Positions 6,928 to 14,445 of a stretch of DNA of 15,266 nucleotides are shown piece after piece. The position numbers were made by a program, and so were the translations under genes. Under the pieces are notes generated by a model that did not search any database, was not told where the DNA came from, and saw only the letters and a program-made list of their open reading frames with translations. The DNA comes from Mycoplasmatota bacterium. GTDB taxonomy: Bacteria; Bacillota_I; Bacilli_A; Izemoplasmatales; Izemoplasmataceae. Location: positions 1 to 15,266 of the forward strand of contig DAOVWR010000023.1 of assembly GCA_030636545.1 (NCBI GenBank), written 5' to 3'. Each line of letters opens with the position of its first letter. Positions within the stretch are counted from its first letter, which is position 1.

Positions 6928-8289
6928 TCACTCAATTCTTAAAGATTTTTTTAGTAGTGTAAATGCTATATCTGGATACTTCAAAGATAGTACTCCAACA
7001 GATGAAAGAATGTAATCAAAATCTCTTAATATTTCAACACTCTCTCTTGGTAATAGTTTAGTTGGATTCCTTTTTATGTAATCTAATATAATACTTTCTG
7101 TATTATCTAAATTAACTAATGCCCCTCCAGTCAAAACAATATATTCAACTTGTGACAAATCCTTTCCTTCTGGAATAATTTTTAGGCCTGAAGAAGTATA
7201 AACTTTTTTCAAATCTCCCACATGGCGATCAAGTGCTAACTCAGCACATTTTTTTGTCAATTCAAATACAAAATCCTTTTCCATTTTCGACTTAGGAATA
7301 TATGAATAGTCTTTTAATATATCCTTATACTCACTATCTGTTATTAAGATTTTGTTTATTAGTTCAGTTTTGTGTATTAATTCTATTACATTGTTATGAT
7401 TTATAAATACTCCTAAATCCCCTTCAACTGTGCGCTTTGAAAGAGGTTCTCCTTCTTGAAATTTTAAAAAATCATCACTCGGTATTGAGACTGAGTGAAT
7501 ATCAGTAGTGGCTCCCCCAACATCTATCGTAATTATATTACCAAGGTTCTCTTTTAAAATCATCGTCGACTCCATTACACTTCCTGGAGTTGGCATGATT
7601 TTTTGATTTACCATATCTAAAATATTATTCATCCCTTTTGCGTGAATAATATTTTCCTCAAATGTTTCATAAATAACTTTTCTTAAAGGAATAATATTTA
7701 GATAGTCTACTCTTGGATATACATTCTCAACAATTTTTAAGTATTTCTCCATTTCTTTATTTTTAAAGATTACCTTAATCTCTTCTTGATTTTCAATATT
7801 TCCTGCGTAAATAATTGGGATTTTTAAATCAAGTTCTAAGATTCTTTTGATATTATAAAGTGCAGTTTCTTTTTCTCCATAGTCAGTTCCACCAGCTATT
7901 AAAATTATATTTGGATCAATTTCAATTATCTTTGAAAGATCCCTATCAGTAATTTTGTTAGCTGTTACTAGATGTATGTTTGCTCCAGCATTTAAAGCAG
8001 CTTCTTTGGATGCTCTAACTGTCATTTCATAAACTAGTCCGTGAACAGTCATTCTCAGCCCGCCTGCTGCACTACTAGATGCAAACATTTCACTATATTC
8101 AACACTATCAACATCTAAAAATCTAGTAAGTTCTTCTATTGCTTGTTGAAGCCCTTTTGTTACATCGGTATCAACTGTAGTATTCGCTACTCCTCTACCT
8201 AAAAATACTGGATCTTGATTATGAATATTAAAGGCATTTACAATTGTGGTAGTTGAACCTATTTCAGCTACTAATACATCAATTTTCAT
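6928..8289 (-). CDS. GlmL/MutL-family ASKHA ATPase, likely OraSE reactivase
   Basis: A 453-aa protein of the GlmL/MutL family found beside B12-dependent aminomutases and glutamate mutase. The actin/hexokinase-type fold is shown by phosphate motifs AEIGSTTT (8-15) and TIDVGGATTD (254-263), with ASSSAAGGLRM (70-80) and LIAGGTDYGE (130-139) characteristic of the family. It is thought to help reactivate or assemble the cobalamin enzyme; here the client would be OraSE, which is encoded immediately upstream. The start is joined to the oraE stop as TAATG, a one-base overlap, with only a weak A-rich ribosome site. The gene ends in TGA, evidence that TGA is read as stop. The reactivase role is inference from family and neighbourhood. 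Confidence 0.9.
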   Translation of the reverse strand: MKIDVLVAEIGSTTTIVNAFNIHNQDPVFLGRGVANTTVDTDVTKGLQQAIEELTRFLDVDSVEYSEMFASSSAAGGLRMTVHGLVYEMTVRASKEAALNAGANIHLVTANKITDRDLSKIIEIDPNIILIAGGTDYGEKETALYNIKRILELDLKIPIIYAGNIENQEEIKVIFKNKEMEKYLKIVENVYPRVDYLNIIPLRKVIYETFEENIIHAKGMNNILDMVNQKIMPTPGSVMESTMILKENLGNIITIDVGGATTDIHSVSIPSDDFLKFQEGEPLSKRTVEGDLGVFINHNNVIELIHKTELINKILITDSEYKDILKDYSYIPKSKMEKDFVFELTKKCAELALDRHVGDLKKVYTSSGLKIIPEGKDLSQVEYIVLTGGALVNLDNTESIILDYIKRNPTKLLPRESVEILRDFDYILSSVGVLSLKYPDIAFTLLKKSLRIE

Positions 8290-10496
8290 TATTTCTTTCG
8301 CATCTTGCGATGCTTATCCATTATGAAACTAGCAATTTGAATACCTTTAGTTCCTCTACCAAATCCTTGATCCATATTATTCTTTCTTGCGATTTCAGGA
8401 GTTACTTGAGTACCACCAGCAATTAAGATTAAAGAATCACGAACGCCTTTTTCGACTGCGTAATTATGTAATTTTTTCATACTCTTGTAATGTATAGTAT
8501 CATGAGAAATTATTGTAGACATCATTATTACGTTAGATTTAGTTTCAATAGCAGCATCAATAAACTTTTCAATTGGAACACTTGTTCCTAAGTATTCATA
8601 TTTAATACCGTATTTTTCAACACCACCGTGTTTAATATCTAATACTTCTCTAATTCCTACACTGTGTTCATCGTTCCCTGCGGTTCCTGCGACAACTTTA
8701 ATTGGATTTTTCTTTATATACTCTAATATTTCATCTTCTGAATGAATATCTATTACTTTAGGAAGAACTAGTTTATCAATTTCAATATCAAAATTGAAAG
8801 TACCTTTAATTTGAATTCTAGAACCTTCACTCGGATGAAGAACTTCTTTATGAATTACTTCAACATTAGTAAGATTCATCTTTCTACCCGTTTCAAGTGC
8901 TGCTGCTTCAGCAACTCTTTCATTAGTAGCAAAGAATAAATCAACAACAACTGTTCCATCCCCTAGCCATTCAACTTCAGGTTTAAGTAAACCACCAGAA
9001 CGATATTTTTCTGTCTTATCTAAACGAAGATAAACATTATCTGTCTCATCAAGCTCATCAATAAATTTTATCATTTCAGGTTTTTCAAAAGTACAACCGT
9101 TTATTAATTTTGAAGGGTCGTTTGCATACTTTTTATTATATTGTTCTACATTGTTATAACCATAATGTGCAGTCACTGGAGCTAAATAATCTTTATCTCT
9201 ATCGATTACAGTACCTGCTCCAATTCCACCATTTATGTCTCTACTAATTCCGTCTCCATTACGTGCAGGATATTCTCCACTATCAACGAACATTCCAGCT
9301 TCAACAGCTTTAAAATACCCGCCCATTTCAATGATTTCTTCCATCATTAAAACTGAACGTTCTTGAATCTCACGTTTCTTATCTTGAAGATATCCTTCAT
9401 CTTTTAAGCCTACCATAGATAATAAATCATCCATGCCTATCATTGCTTGTTTAGCAGTATCTAATGCTTCAATATTATAAATGTGCCAAGGTACATTCCG
9501 ACCTTCATCTGGTGTGATAGTACTTTGAATATCGGCACTTGTTAAACGGGAAATTAATAGATTTAAAACATGTGTTACCGTTGCTTCACGAGTCGATGAA
9601 TCCATATATTTTGTATTCATCTGTGCTCTCATTTTATAATCACTTAAGAATTCTCTTACTGCTACAGCGTATGGTAAGTTTAGTTTAATATCTGGTGTTG
9701 GTGACGCTGCCGGTGGAACTGTTGAAAGACAAATATTTTCTTTCTTAATTCCAACTTTTTCACTAAATTTTGAATTTATTATGTGTTGAACAAGTAGTTC
9801 AGGCATTACCTTCCAAGCATCTCTTGCTGTTGCATTTGCATTGTGTGCTCCATCAATTTGTGCCATTTCAGCGTAAGCCATAATCTTTTTACTTTCAGCT
9901 GCGTCGACAAAACTTCTCACAGCATTTATATTTCGATAAAGAATATTATATTGAGGGTCTTGATGTGCTCCATTAACTCCCTCTTCAGTAAATAACACAG
10001 CAATTTCAGGTCCAGCAACTCCAGATACATAAGAATGATAATTAATCGGTCTTCCAACTTCTTCTTCAATTATATCTAAGGCTTTTCTTTGTGCTCTTAG
10101 CTGCTTTCTAGTAATTGGGATTCCCCCAATTCCTTGAGGTGTCCCTTCTAACAATCCATCAATGTGTGATTGTCCTGCTGTTCTAATTACCATGATATGA
10201 TCAGCACCATGATATGCTGCCATTCTCATTCTTCTTATGTCATCTTCAAATCTTCCAGAAGCGATTTCGGTTGTAATAACTGCATCTGGTTGTGGATCTA
10301 TATTTTTTAGACCTCTAGCACTTGGAAGTGCTACAAAATTTTTGAGTCCTGGGCTTGCTTGTTGATAAGTGAATTCACCAATTGTTTGTGGTGATATTTC
10401 TCTCCATATCCATCCTCGGCGTTTAGGATGATAATTCTCTATGTCTTTTAGAATTTCTCTAATATCTAATTTTTCATTTGGAAGTAATTTATTCAT
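8289..10496 (-). CDS. oraE: D-ornithine 4,5-aminomutase, large subunit E
   Basis: Adenosylcobalamin- and PLP-dependent subunit that moves the 5-amino group of D-ornithine to C4, giving 2,4-diaminopentanoate. It has 735 aa. The N-terminal two thirds is the TIM-barrel part (for example GRFEDDIRRMRMAAYHGADH and PAASPTPDIKL). The C-terminal Rossmann domain carries the base-off B12 motif DEHSVG (609-614), with His611 as the expected cobalt ligand. Lys622 lies 11 residues after it, the same spacing as His618/Lys629 of the Clostridium sticklandii enzyme, where the lysine binds PLP. Both cofactor residues are therefore present. It overlaps oraS by 8 nt (ATGAATAA) and has only a distant GGAG, so translational coupling is likely. 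Confidence 0.97.
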   Translation of the reverse strand: MNKLLPNEKLDIREILKDIENYHPKRRGWIWREISPQTIGEFTYQQASPGLKNFVALPSARGLKNIDPQPDAVITTEIASGRFEDDIRRMRMAAYHGADHIMVIRTAGQSHIDGLLEGTPQGIGGIPITRKQLRAQRKALDIIEEEVGRPINYHSYVSGVAGPEIAVLFTEEGVNGAHQDPQYNILYRNINAVRSFVDAAESKKIMAYAEMAQIDGAHNANATARDAWKVMPELLVQHIINSKFSEKVGIKKENICLSTVPPAASPTPDIKLNLPYAVAVREFLSDYKMRAQMNTKYMDSSTREATVTHVLNLLISRLTSADIQSTITPDEGRNVPWHIYNIEALDTAKQAMIGMDDLLSMVGLKDEGYLQDKKREIQERSVLMMEEIIEMGGYFKAVEAGMFVDSGEYPARNGDGISRDINGGIGAGTVIDRDKDYLAPVTAHYGYNNVEQYNKKYANDPSKLINGCTFEKPEMIKFIDELDETDNVYLRLDKTEKYRSGGLLKPEVEWLGDGTVVVDLFFATNERVAEAAALETGRKMNLTNVEVIHKEVLHPSEGSRIQIKGTFNFDIEIDKLVLPKVIDIHSEDEILEYIKKNPIKVVAGTAGNDEHSVGIREVLDIKHGGVEKYGIKYEYLGTSVPIEKFIDAAIETKSNVIMMSTIISHDTIHYKSMKKLHNYAVEKGVRDSLILIAGGTQVTPEIARKNNMDQGFGRGTKGIQIASFIMDKHRKMRKK

Positions 10497-10854
10497 AAAT
10501 TTTAAAATGCTCCAATAGATATTCAGTTGCTTCGCCGTTTTGAATTAATTGCCCTGCCTCTAAAATACTTATATTCTTATTTTTTGATAATACATATACA
10601 CAATGTCCGCTTCCTTTTCTAAGTAAATCGTAATCATCTAATATATTAACAATTACTTTTGCTTCAATACTAGAAAATCCCATGCGTAATAGCACACTTC
10701 TTTCAATTGATTTTGAAGTGTGTGTATAAGCCAAATCAAGAAGTGGCTCCATCATTTGTTCTGAAAGTTTTAAGAAGTATGATCTTAACTCAGTATCACT
10801 CATATCTTTCAGATGTGTTCTCCTTGTATTATAGTCATCAATACGTTCTTTCAT
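10489..10854 (-). CDS. oraS: D-ornithine 4,5-aminomutase, small subunit S
   Basis: Small partner of OraE; the two form the functional aminomutase. It has 121 aa, the usual size. It begins MKERIDDYNTRRTHLKDMSDTEL and contains PLLDLAYTHTSKSIERSVLLRMGFSS, which match the helical OraS family. It follows ortB by 9 nt, with AGGAGG overlapping the ortB stop region. No cofactor-binding motif is seen, as expected. Confidence 0.95.
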   Translation of the reverse strand: MKERIDDYNTRRTHLKDMSDTELRSYFLKLSEQMMEPLLDLAYTHTSKSIERSVLLRMGFSSIEAKVIVNILDDYDLLRKGSGHCVYVLSKNKNISILEAGQLIQNGEATEYLLEHFKIYE

Positions 10855-10863
10855 GACTACCTC

Positions 10864-12246
10864 CTATTTCATTAAGTCTTTTACTTTATCTATATTTATC
10901 ATTAACTCTTCAGCTAAGTACTTATAGTCTTGAACAGTTAATTTTGTATCTCTATATCTTTTTAAGTATGATTTCTTAAGTTCGTCCATATTAATATCTT
11001 GATGTTTTAAATAACTACCATCTTTAGGGAAGATAATGTTTTTACCTGGCACTTCCTCAAGAGGGTTCCCAAACTTTATCTCTACGCCATTTTTTCTGGC
11101 AAATGATAATTGTGGTAATAGATGTTTTCCAGCACCTGTATATTCTGTTTCTTGGACAACAATGATATCAGTATCTTTCATCGTTTGCGCTAAACTAAAA
11201 GCAACAGCTAAACTGGTGTTTCCGGCAGGTCCTCTTTCCATACCTTCAAGTATAGCTAATGCTTCAGTCATAAAGAAAACACTTCCTTGATTAACCATTA
11301 AATATCTATCCATATAGCGTAATGGTCTTGCAGCACTTCTTGGTACATCTGATCTATCAGGGAATACTGCGAACGGAATACCAAAACCTGTATGGCCTGT
11401 TGTAAATGATTTTTTATTAAAATCCGTATCGGATGCCATATGAAGACCATATAAATTAACACTAGCTCCAATGATTTGTGTATTAACTGCTCCAGCATCT
11501 TTTAAACCTCTTGCCGTCCCAGTTAAATTTCCACCACCAGCATTAGTAATAATTACGGCTTCAGGGAATTTATTAGTTAATTCCATCACATCATTAGCTA
11601 CTTCATATCCTAGTGTTTCTATTCCTTTAACACCATATGGTGAATATAATGAAGCATTAAAATATCCTGTATCATCAATTAACTTTAAGAATGAATAAAA
11701 CAATTCAGGTCCCACAGATAATTGAATAACTTCTGCTCCATATGCTTCACATTTTCGAGCTTTTTCCAATATTTCAGGTTGACTGATATTATTTGAGTCA
11801 AAACATTCTTGAACAATAATACATTCAAGTCCTGCCTTTGCTGCTAATGCAGCAACAGCAGCTCCATAATTTCCACTCGTTGCAGCTATTACCCCTTTAT
11901 ATCCTAATTCTTTTGCTTGATTAACGGAAAGAACAGCTCTACGGGCCTTAAAAGAACCACTTATATTAGCAGCTTCATCTTTTAAAAATATTCTTGCTCC
12001 ATAACCTTTTTTTGCATATTTTCTAGCATACTTAGTTATATTCTTAAGTTCTACGAGTGGAGTATTTCCAACCATATTTTCACTTTGAATTTTTCTAATT
12101 CTTTCAATATCATATCCTTGATCATTCATCATTAGTTCAAAGTCAAATCCAATTCCATCTAACTCATATTTCTCATAATCAAGACCAACTGATTTTTTCA
12201 TTATTTCATTTTTTTGATTCATTATATCTTGATATGCATTATTCAC
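10864..12246 (-). CDS. ortB: 2-amino-4-oxopentanoate thiolase, beta subunit
   Basis: PLP-dependent subunit that, with OrtA, cleaves 2-amino-4-oxopentanoate with CoA into acetyl-CoA and D-alanine. About 460 aa. It belongs to the tryptophan-synthase-beta/threonine-synthase fold II: VGNTPLVEL near residue 60, the PLP lysine in NISGSFKARRAV (Lys100 from the start chosen), ATSGNYGAAVAALA, and the NAGGGNLTGTARG phosphate loop. I prefer the GTG at 12246, preceded by GGTGAT and overlapping ortA in GTGAATAA, the same 8-nt overlap as four other pairs in the window. An upstream ATG at 12258 has no good ribosome site and would add four residues. Confidence 0.95.
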   Translation of the reverse strand: MNNAYQDIMNQKNEIMKKSVGLDYEKYELDGIGFDFELMMNDQGYDIERIRKIQSENMVGNTPLVELKNITKYARKYAKKGYGARIFLKDEAANISGSFKARRAVLSVNQAKELGYKGVIAATSGNYGAAVAALAAKAGLECIIVQECFDSNNISQPEILEKARKCEAYGAEVIQLSVGPELFYSFLKLIDDTGYFNASLYSPYGVKGIETLGYEVANDVMELTNKFPEAVIITNAGGGNLTGTARGLKDAGAVNTQIIGASVNLYGLHMASDTDFNKKSFTTGHTGFGIPFAVFPDRSDVPRSAARPLRYMDRYLMVNQGSVFFMTEALAILEGMERGPAGNTSLAVAFSLAQTMKDTDIIVVQETEYTGAGKHLLPQLSFARKNGVEIKFGNPLEEVPGKNIIFPKDGSYLKHQDINMDELKKSYLKRYRDTKLTVQDYKYLAEELMINIDKVKDLMK

Positions 12247-12541
12247 AATTATCACCATACATATCTTTTTTAATAATATCTCTTAATGTTAAAATTTCCG
12301 GAATGAAATCTCCATATGAATGTTTATAAGGAGGGTTGGCTTCTTTAAGTCTTCCAGTCTCTATGCGTCCTGTTATTGTTTTGATAGTTACAATATCAAA
12401 TAAATCAGCGTCACTTGTTAAAAAACCTTTAACCCACATTTTGAAAGGAACTTTGGTAGTTTCTATTGGCAAATTCTTACTTCTTTCTTCGGGTTTTAAT
12501 AAAGTTTTTCTAATCCGTACATATGATCCTTTATTAATCAT
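12239..12541 (-). CDS. ortA: 2-amino-4-oxopentanoate thiolase, alpha subunit
   Basis: Small partner of OrtB in the CoA-dependent thiolysis of 2-amino-4-oxopentanoate. It has 100 aa, the usual length. Family features are the N-terminal KGSYVRIRKTLLKPEERSKN, the central KVPFKMWVKGFL, and VTIKTITGRIETGRLKE followed by HSYGDFIPEIL. AGAGGAAG precedes the ATG (complement 12539-12541). A 113-nt gap separates it from ord, the largest gap inside the operon, and this gap holds the short open frame described at 12560-12655. Confidence 0.93.
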   Translation of the reverse strand: MINKGSYVRIRKTLLKPEERSKNLPIETTKVPFKMWVKGFLTSDADLFDIVTIKTITGRIETGRLKEANPPYKHSYGDFIPEILTLRDIIKKDMYGDNCE

Positions 12542-12559
12542 ATAAATCTTCCTCTCTTC

Positions 12560-12655
12560 TTACAACTGCACCTTCCATTTCTCTTTTTTCTTAATGGGTT
12601 TCCCTTTACCACTTGCTTCTAGTACCTCTAAAGTTGTTAACTCATCAGCTTTTAT
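12560..12655 (-). CDS. Candidate small protein gene without a standard start
   Basis: A 31-codon open frame reading IKADELTTLEVLEASGKG, then PIKKKEKWKVQL and TAA. It fills nearly all the ord-ortA gap, and its stop lies 18 nt before ortA, just ahead of that gene's ribosome site, as expected for a real gene in a packed operon. The peptide is charged, with an acidic amphipathic first half and a lysine-rich second half; there is no membrane segment. No ATG, GTG, TTG or CTG lies in frame before the upstream stop. The only possible starts are ATA codons at 12655-12653 or 12658-12656; a single A-to-G change would give TAATGAAAGCT, a start overlapping the ord stop. An AGAGGA lies about 11 nt upstream. 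It could be a real gene with a rare start, a decayed one, or chance. Confidence 0.35.
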   Translation of the reverse strand: MKADELTTLEVLEASGKGKPIKKKEKWKVQL

Positions 12656-13701
12656 TATTCTTCAAGTAGTCCTCTCATGTCTCCCATGATTGCTCGTGGA
12701 ACGGGTAAATCAATCATTGTTTTAAGCCCTGGACGAGCATTTAAAACGTGTGGAATCATGTTTACACATACTGCAATAGTTCCAATACCTCCATCGATTT
12801 CTGGAGTTATCGCCATATGAATTTCTGGTATACCTTTAATATTGATGTAATCACCAGTATGTGTTCCTTCTAATTCTGGTTCAATTTGTTGTGGATGTCT
12901 CATATCAATAAATACTTCCCCATTAACGAATCCTTGCCCAGTCATTTTAACTCCAGCAACATTTCCTTTTAATGCTTCTCCGTACTTACTTTTTCGATCC
13001 ACAGATGTCACTATAGGTGCCATTTGTTGTTCGAACTTGTCTAATTTTATACCGATTGCATCAGCAATCATCATAACACTTTCTGAGAATCCAACATGCC
13101 CAGCTAAAGATCCATCTTCAATACCAGCATTGAATTCATCAACAGTAATACCCACTCCTTGTTCTTCCATTACTGCAGGACCAAAAGGACTTAGGCTATT
13201 TACTCTATTTGCTTCTATATGAGTAACGTCAGTCATAGCTCCAGTTAAAGCAACAACAAGTAAATCCATAATAAATCCTGGATTAATCCCTGTTCCAAGA
13301 ACTGTGACAGAATTTTCTTTTGCTATTTTATTTAGCTCATCTGCAAGTTTAGGATCTTGAGCTTTAGGATAAGCCATTTCCTCTGCTGTACTAATTACAT
13401 TAATTCCCTTTTCTAAAATCATTTTCATTTTAGAAAATGCTTTTTTTGTATATGAATCCGTTGCAAGTAATACAATATCACAATTATTTTTATCTAATAG
13501 TTCATCAATATTACTAGTAACAATCACTTCCGGATGATTGTTTTGAACACTCTCTAAAGCATTAAAAATACTCTTACCAACCAAGTCAGGATGAAGGTCA
13601 CATACACCTTTGATTTCTACACCTTTTTTGGATAAAAGCATATCTGCCATACCTCTTCCCATGGCTCCAAATCCCCAAATTACAACTTTTATATTTTCCA
13701 T
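12655..13701 (-). CDS. ord: 2,4-diaminopentanoate dehydrogenase
   Basis: NAD(P)-dependent oxidative deamination of 2,4-diaminopentanoate to 2-amino-4-oxopentanoate and ammonia. It has 348 aa. The N-terminal Rossmann loop is GFGAMGRG (10-17), followed by IKGVCDLHPDLVG. A dihydrodipicolinate-reductase-like organisation is seen: DIVLLATDSY, NVISTAEE, GTGINPGFIMDLL, and the terminal PVPRAIMGDMRG typical of Ord. AGGAG lies 6 nt before the ATG (complement 13699-13701). It is the first gene of the operon, placed next to the predicted promoter and its dyad. It supplies the only reduced pyridine nucleotide made directly by the pathway. Confidence 0.95.
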   Translation of the reverse strand: MENIKVVIWGFGAMGRGMADMLLSKKGVEIKGVCDLHPDLVGKSIFNALESVQNNHPEVIVTSNIDELLDKNNCDIVLLATDSYTKKAFSKMKMILEKGINVISTAEEMAYPKAQDPKLADELNKIAKENSVTVLGTGINPGFIMDLLVVALTGAMTDVTHIEANRVNSLSPFGPAVMEEQGVGITVDEFNAGIEDGSLAGHVGFSESVMMIADAIGIKLDKFEQQMAPIVTSVDRKSKYGEALKGNVAGVKMTGQGFVNGEVFIDMRHPQQIEPELEGTHTGDYINIKGIPEIHMAITPEIDGGIGTIAVCVNMIPHVLNARPGLKTMIDLPVPRAIMGDMRGLLEE

Positions 13702-13718
13702 GTTAAACTCCTTTTATA

Positions 13719-13742
13719 ATATATTGTGTTACTACAATATAT
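13719..13742. promoter_or_regulatory. Operator-like dyad at the operon start site
   Basis: Perfect 9-bp arms ATATATTGT (13719-13727) and ACAATATAT (13734-13742) flank a 6-nt spacer GTTACT. The dyad overlaps the end of the predicted -10 box and the expected transcription start of ord. The 6-nt spacer is the one used by Crp/Fnr operators, but the half-site differs from the TGTAAC dyad at 962-977. AT-rich sequence makes chance symmetry easier, although the TTGT/ACAA core is not simple AT repeat. Confidence 0.5.
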
Positions 13743-13769
13743 AATATCATAAAAACCCTTTCACTTAAA
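13741..13769 (-). promoter_or_regulatory. Predicted promoter of the ord-to-arcC operon
   Basis: On the minus strand an extended -10 (TG-A-TATTAT, hexamer complement 13741-13746) has a weak -35-like TTTAAG (complement 13764-13769) at 17-bp spacing. The start of transcription would be near 13734, giving a leader of about 33 nt. The weak -35 would fit dependence on an activator, but no activator site is identified. The remaining 13770-13822 is AT-rich without other recognisable features. Confidence 0.45.
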
Positions 13770-13822
13770 TGCTTTTATATATTATATATATAAAAAATTT
13801 GACCTTATATTAGTAATTTAAT

Positions 13823-13855
13823 AAGAAAGCAGGCACATATTGTGTCTGCTTTTCT
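13823..13855 (-). terminator. Hairpin terminator after iorB
   Basis: Arms GCAGGCACA (13829-13837) and TGTGTCTGC (13841-13849) with loop TAT, extended by A/T pairs. In the minus-strand transcript the hairpin has one A-C mismatch and is followed by TTTCTTATT, about 20 nt past the iorB stop. In the plus-strand transcript the mismatch becomes a G-U pair with TTTTCT after it. It likely separates iorAB from the ornithine operon. Confidence 0.6.
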
Positions 13856-13872
13856 ATAGGAGGCAAATCTAT

Positions 13873-14445
13873 CTACTTTACTTGATTCAGCCCTATCTTA
13901 AAAGCTTTCAAGTTTATTTCTAAAAATTGTGGTTTAACACTATCTTTAATAGCCTCTTCCCAGTTAAGAGATTTAGAAACTAAGATTTTAGATAATGCTC
14001 CAAGCATAATTAAATTTACGACCTTAATATTACCTAATTCATTTGCGAATTGTTGTGCTTCTAATACATACATTTTTACTTTTTCTCCAATAGCTTCAAA
14101 GATATTTTCAGGATAAGGAATTTTTCCATTCAAAGTAACCATTGAATTTATTTTATGGTTATTCGCAATTAGTATTCCATCTTTCCTTAAATAATTTATA
14201 TTTCGAGAAGCTTCCATTTGTTCAAAAGAAACTAAAATATCTGCTGAACCTTTTTCAATTACAGGAGAATATACTTTGTCACCATATCTTACTTCAGAAG
14301 ATACACTACCATTACGTTGGCTCATTCCATGAATTTCACTCATTTTCACATCATATCCAGCATTTATTAATACTGTACACATGATCTTTGCAGCCAAGAT
14401 TGTTCCTTGTCCACCAACGCCAACAAATTTAATTGAATTACTCAT
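13873..14445 (-). CDS. iorB: Indolepyruvate:ferredoxin oxidoreductase, beta subunit
   Basis: Gamma-domain subunit of the 2-oxoacid:acceptor oxidoreductase family, working with IorA to oxidise aryl pyruvates (from Trp, Phe or Tyr transamination) to aryl-acetyl-CoA and reduce ferredoxin. It has 190 aa, the usual length. Motifs are FVGVGGQGT (7-15), MSEIHGMSQRNGSVSSEVRYG, which is very typical of IorB, and ADILVSFEQMEASR. GGAGGG precedes the start ATG, which overlaps the iorA stop in ATGAGTAA. A hairpin lies about 20 nt after the stop, so it probably ends the iorAB transcript. Confidence 0.95.
   Translation of the reverse strand: MSNSIKFVGVGGQGTILAAKIMCTVLINAGYDVKMSEIHGMSQRNGSVSSEVRYGDKVYSPVIEKGSADILVSFEQMEASRNINYLRKDGILIANNHKINSMVTLNGKIPYPENIFEAIGEKVKMYVLEAQQFANELGNIKVVNLIMLGALSKILVSKSLNWEEAIKDSVKPQFLEINLKAFKIGLNQVK

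Noticed and set aside
13858..13890. AGGAGG on the plus strand as a ribosome site for a short gene
   Set aside because: No ATG or open frame of useful length follows at proper spacing; it lies at the end of iorB on the other strand.
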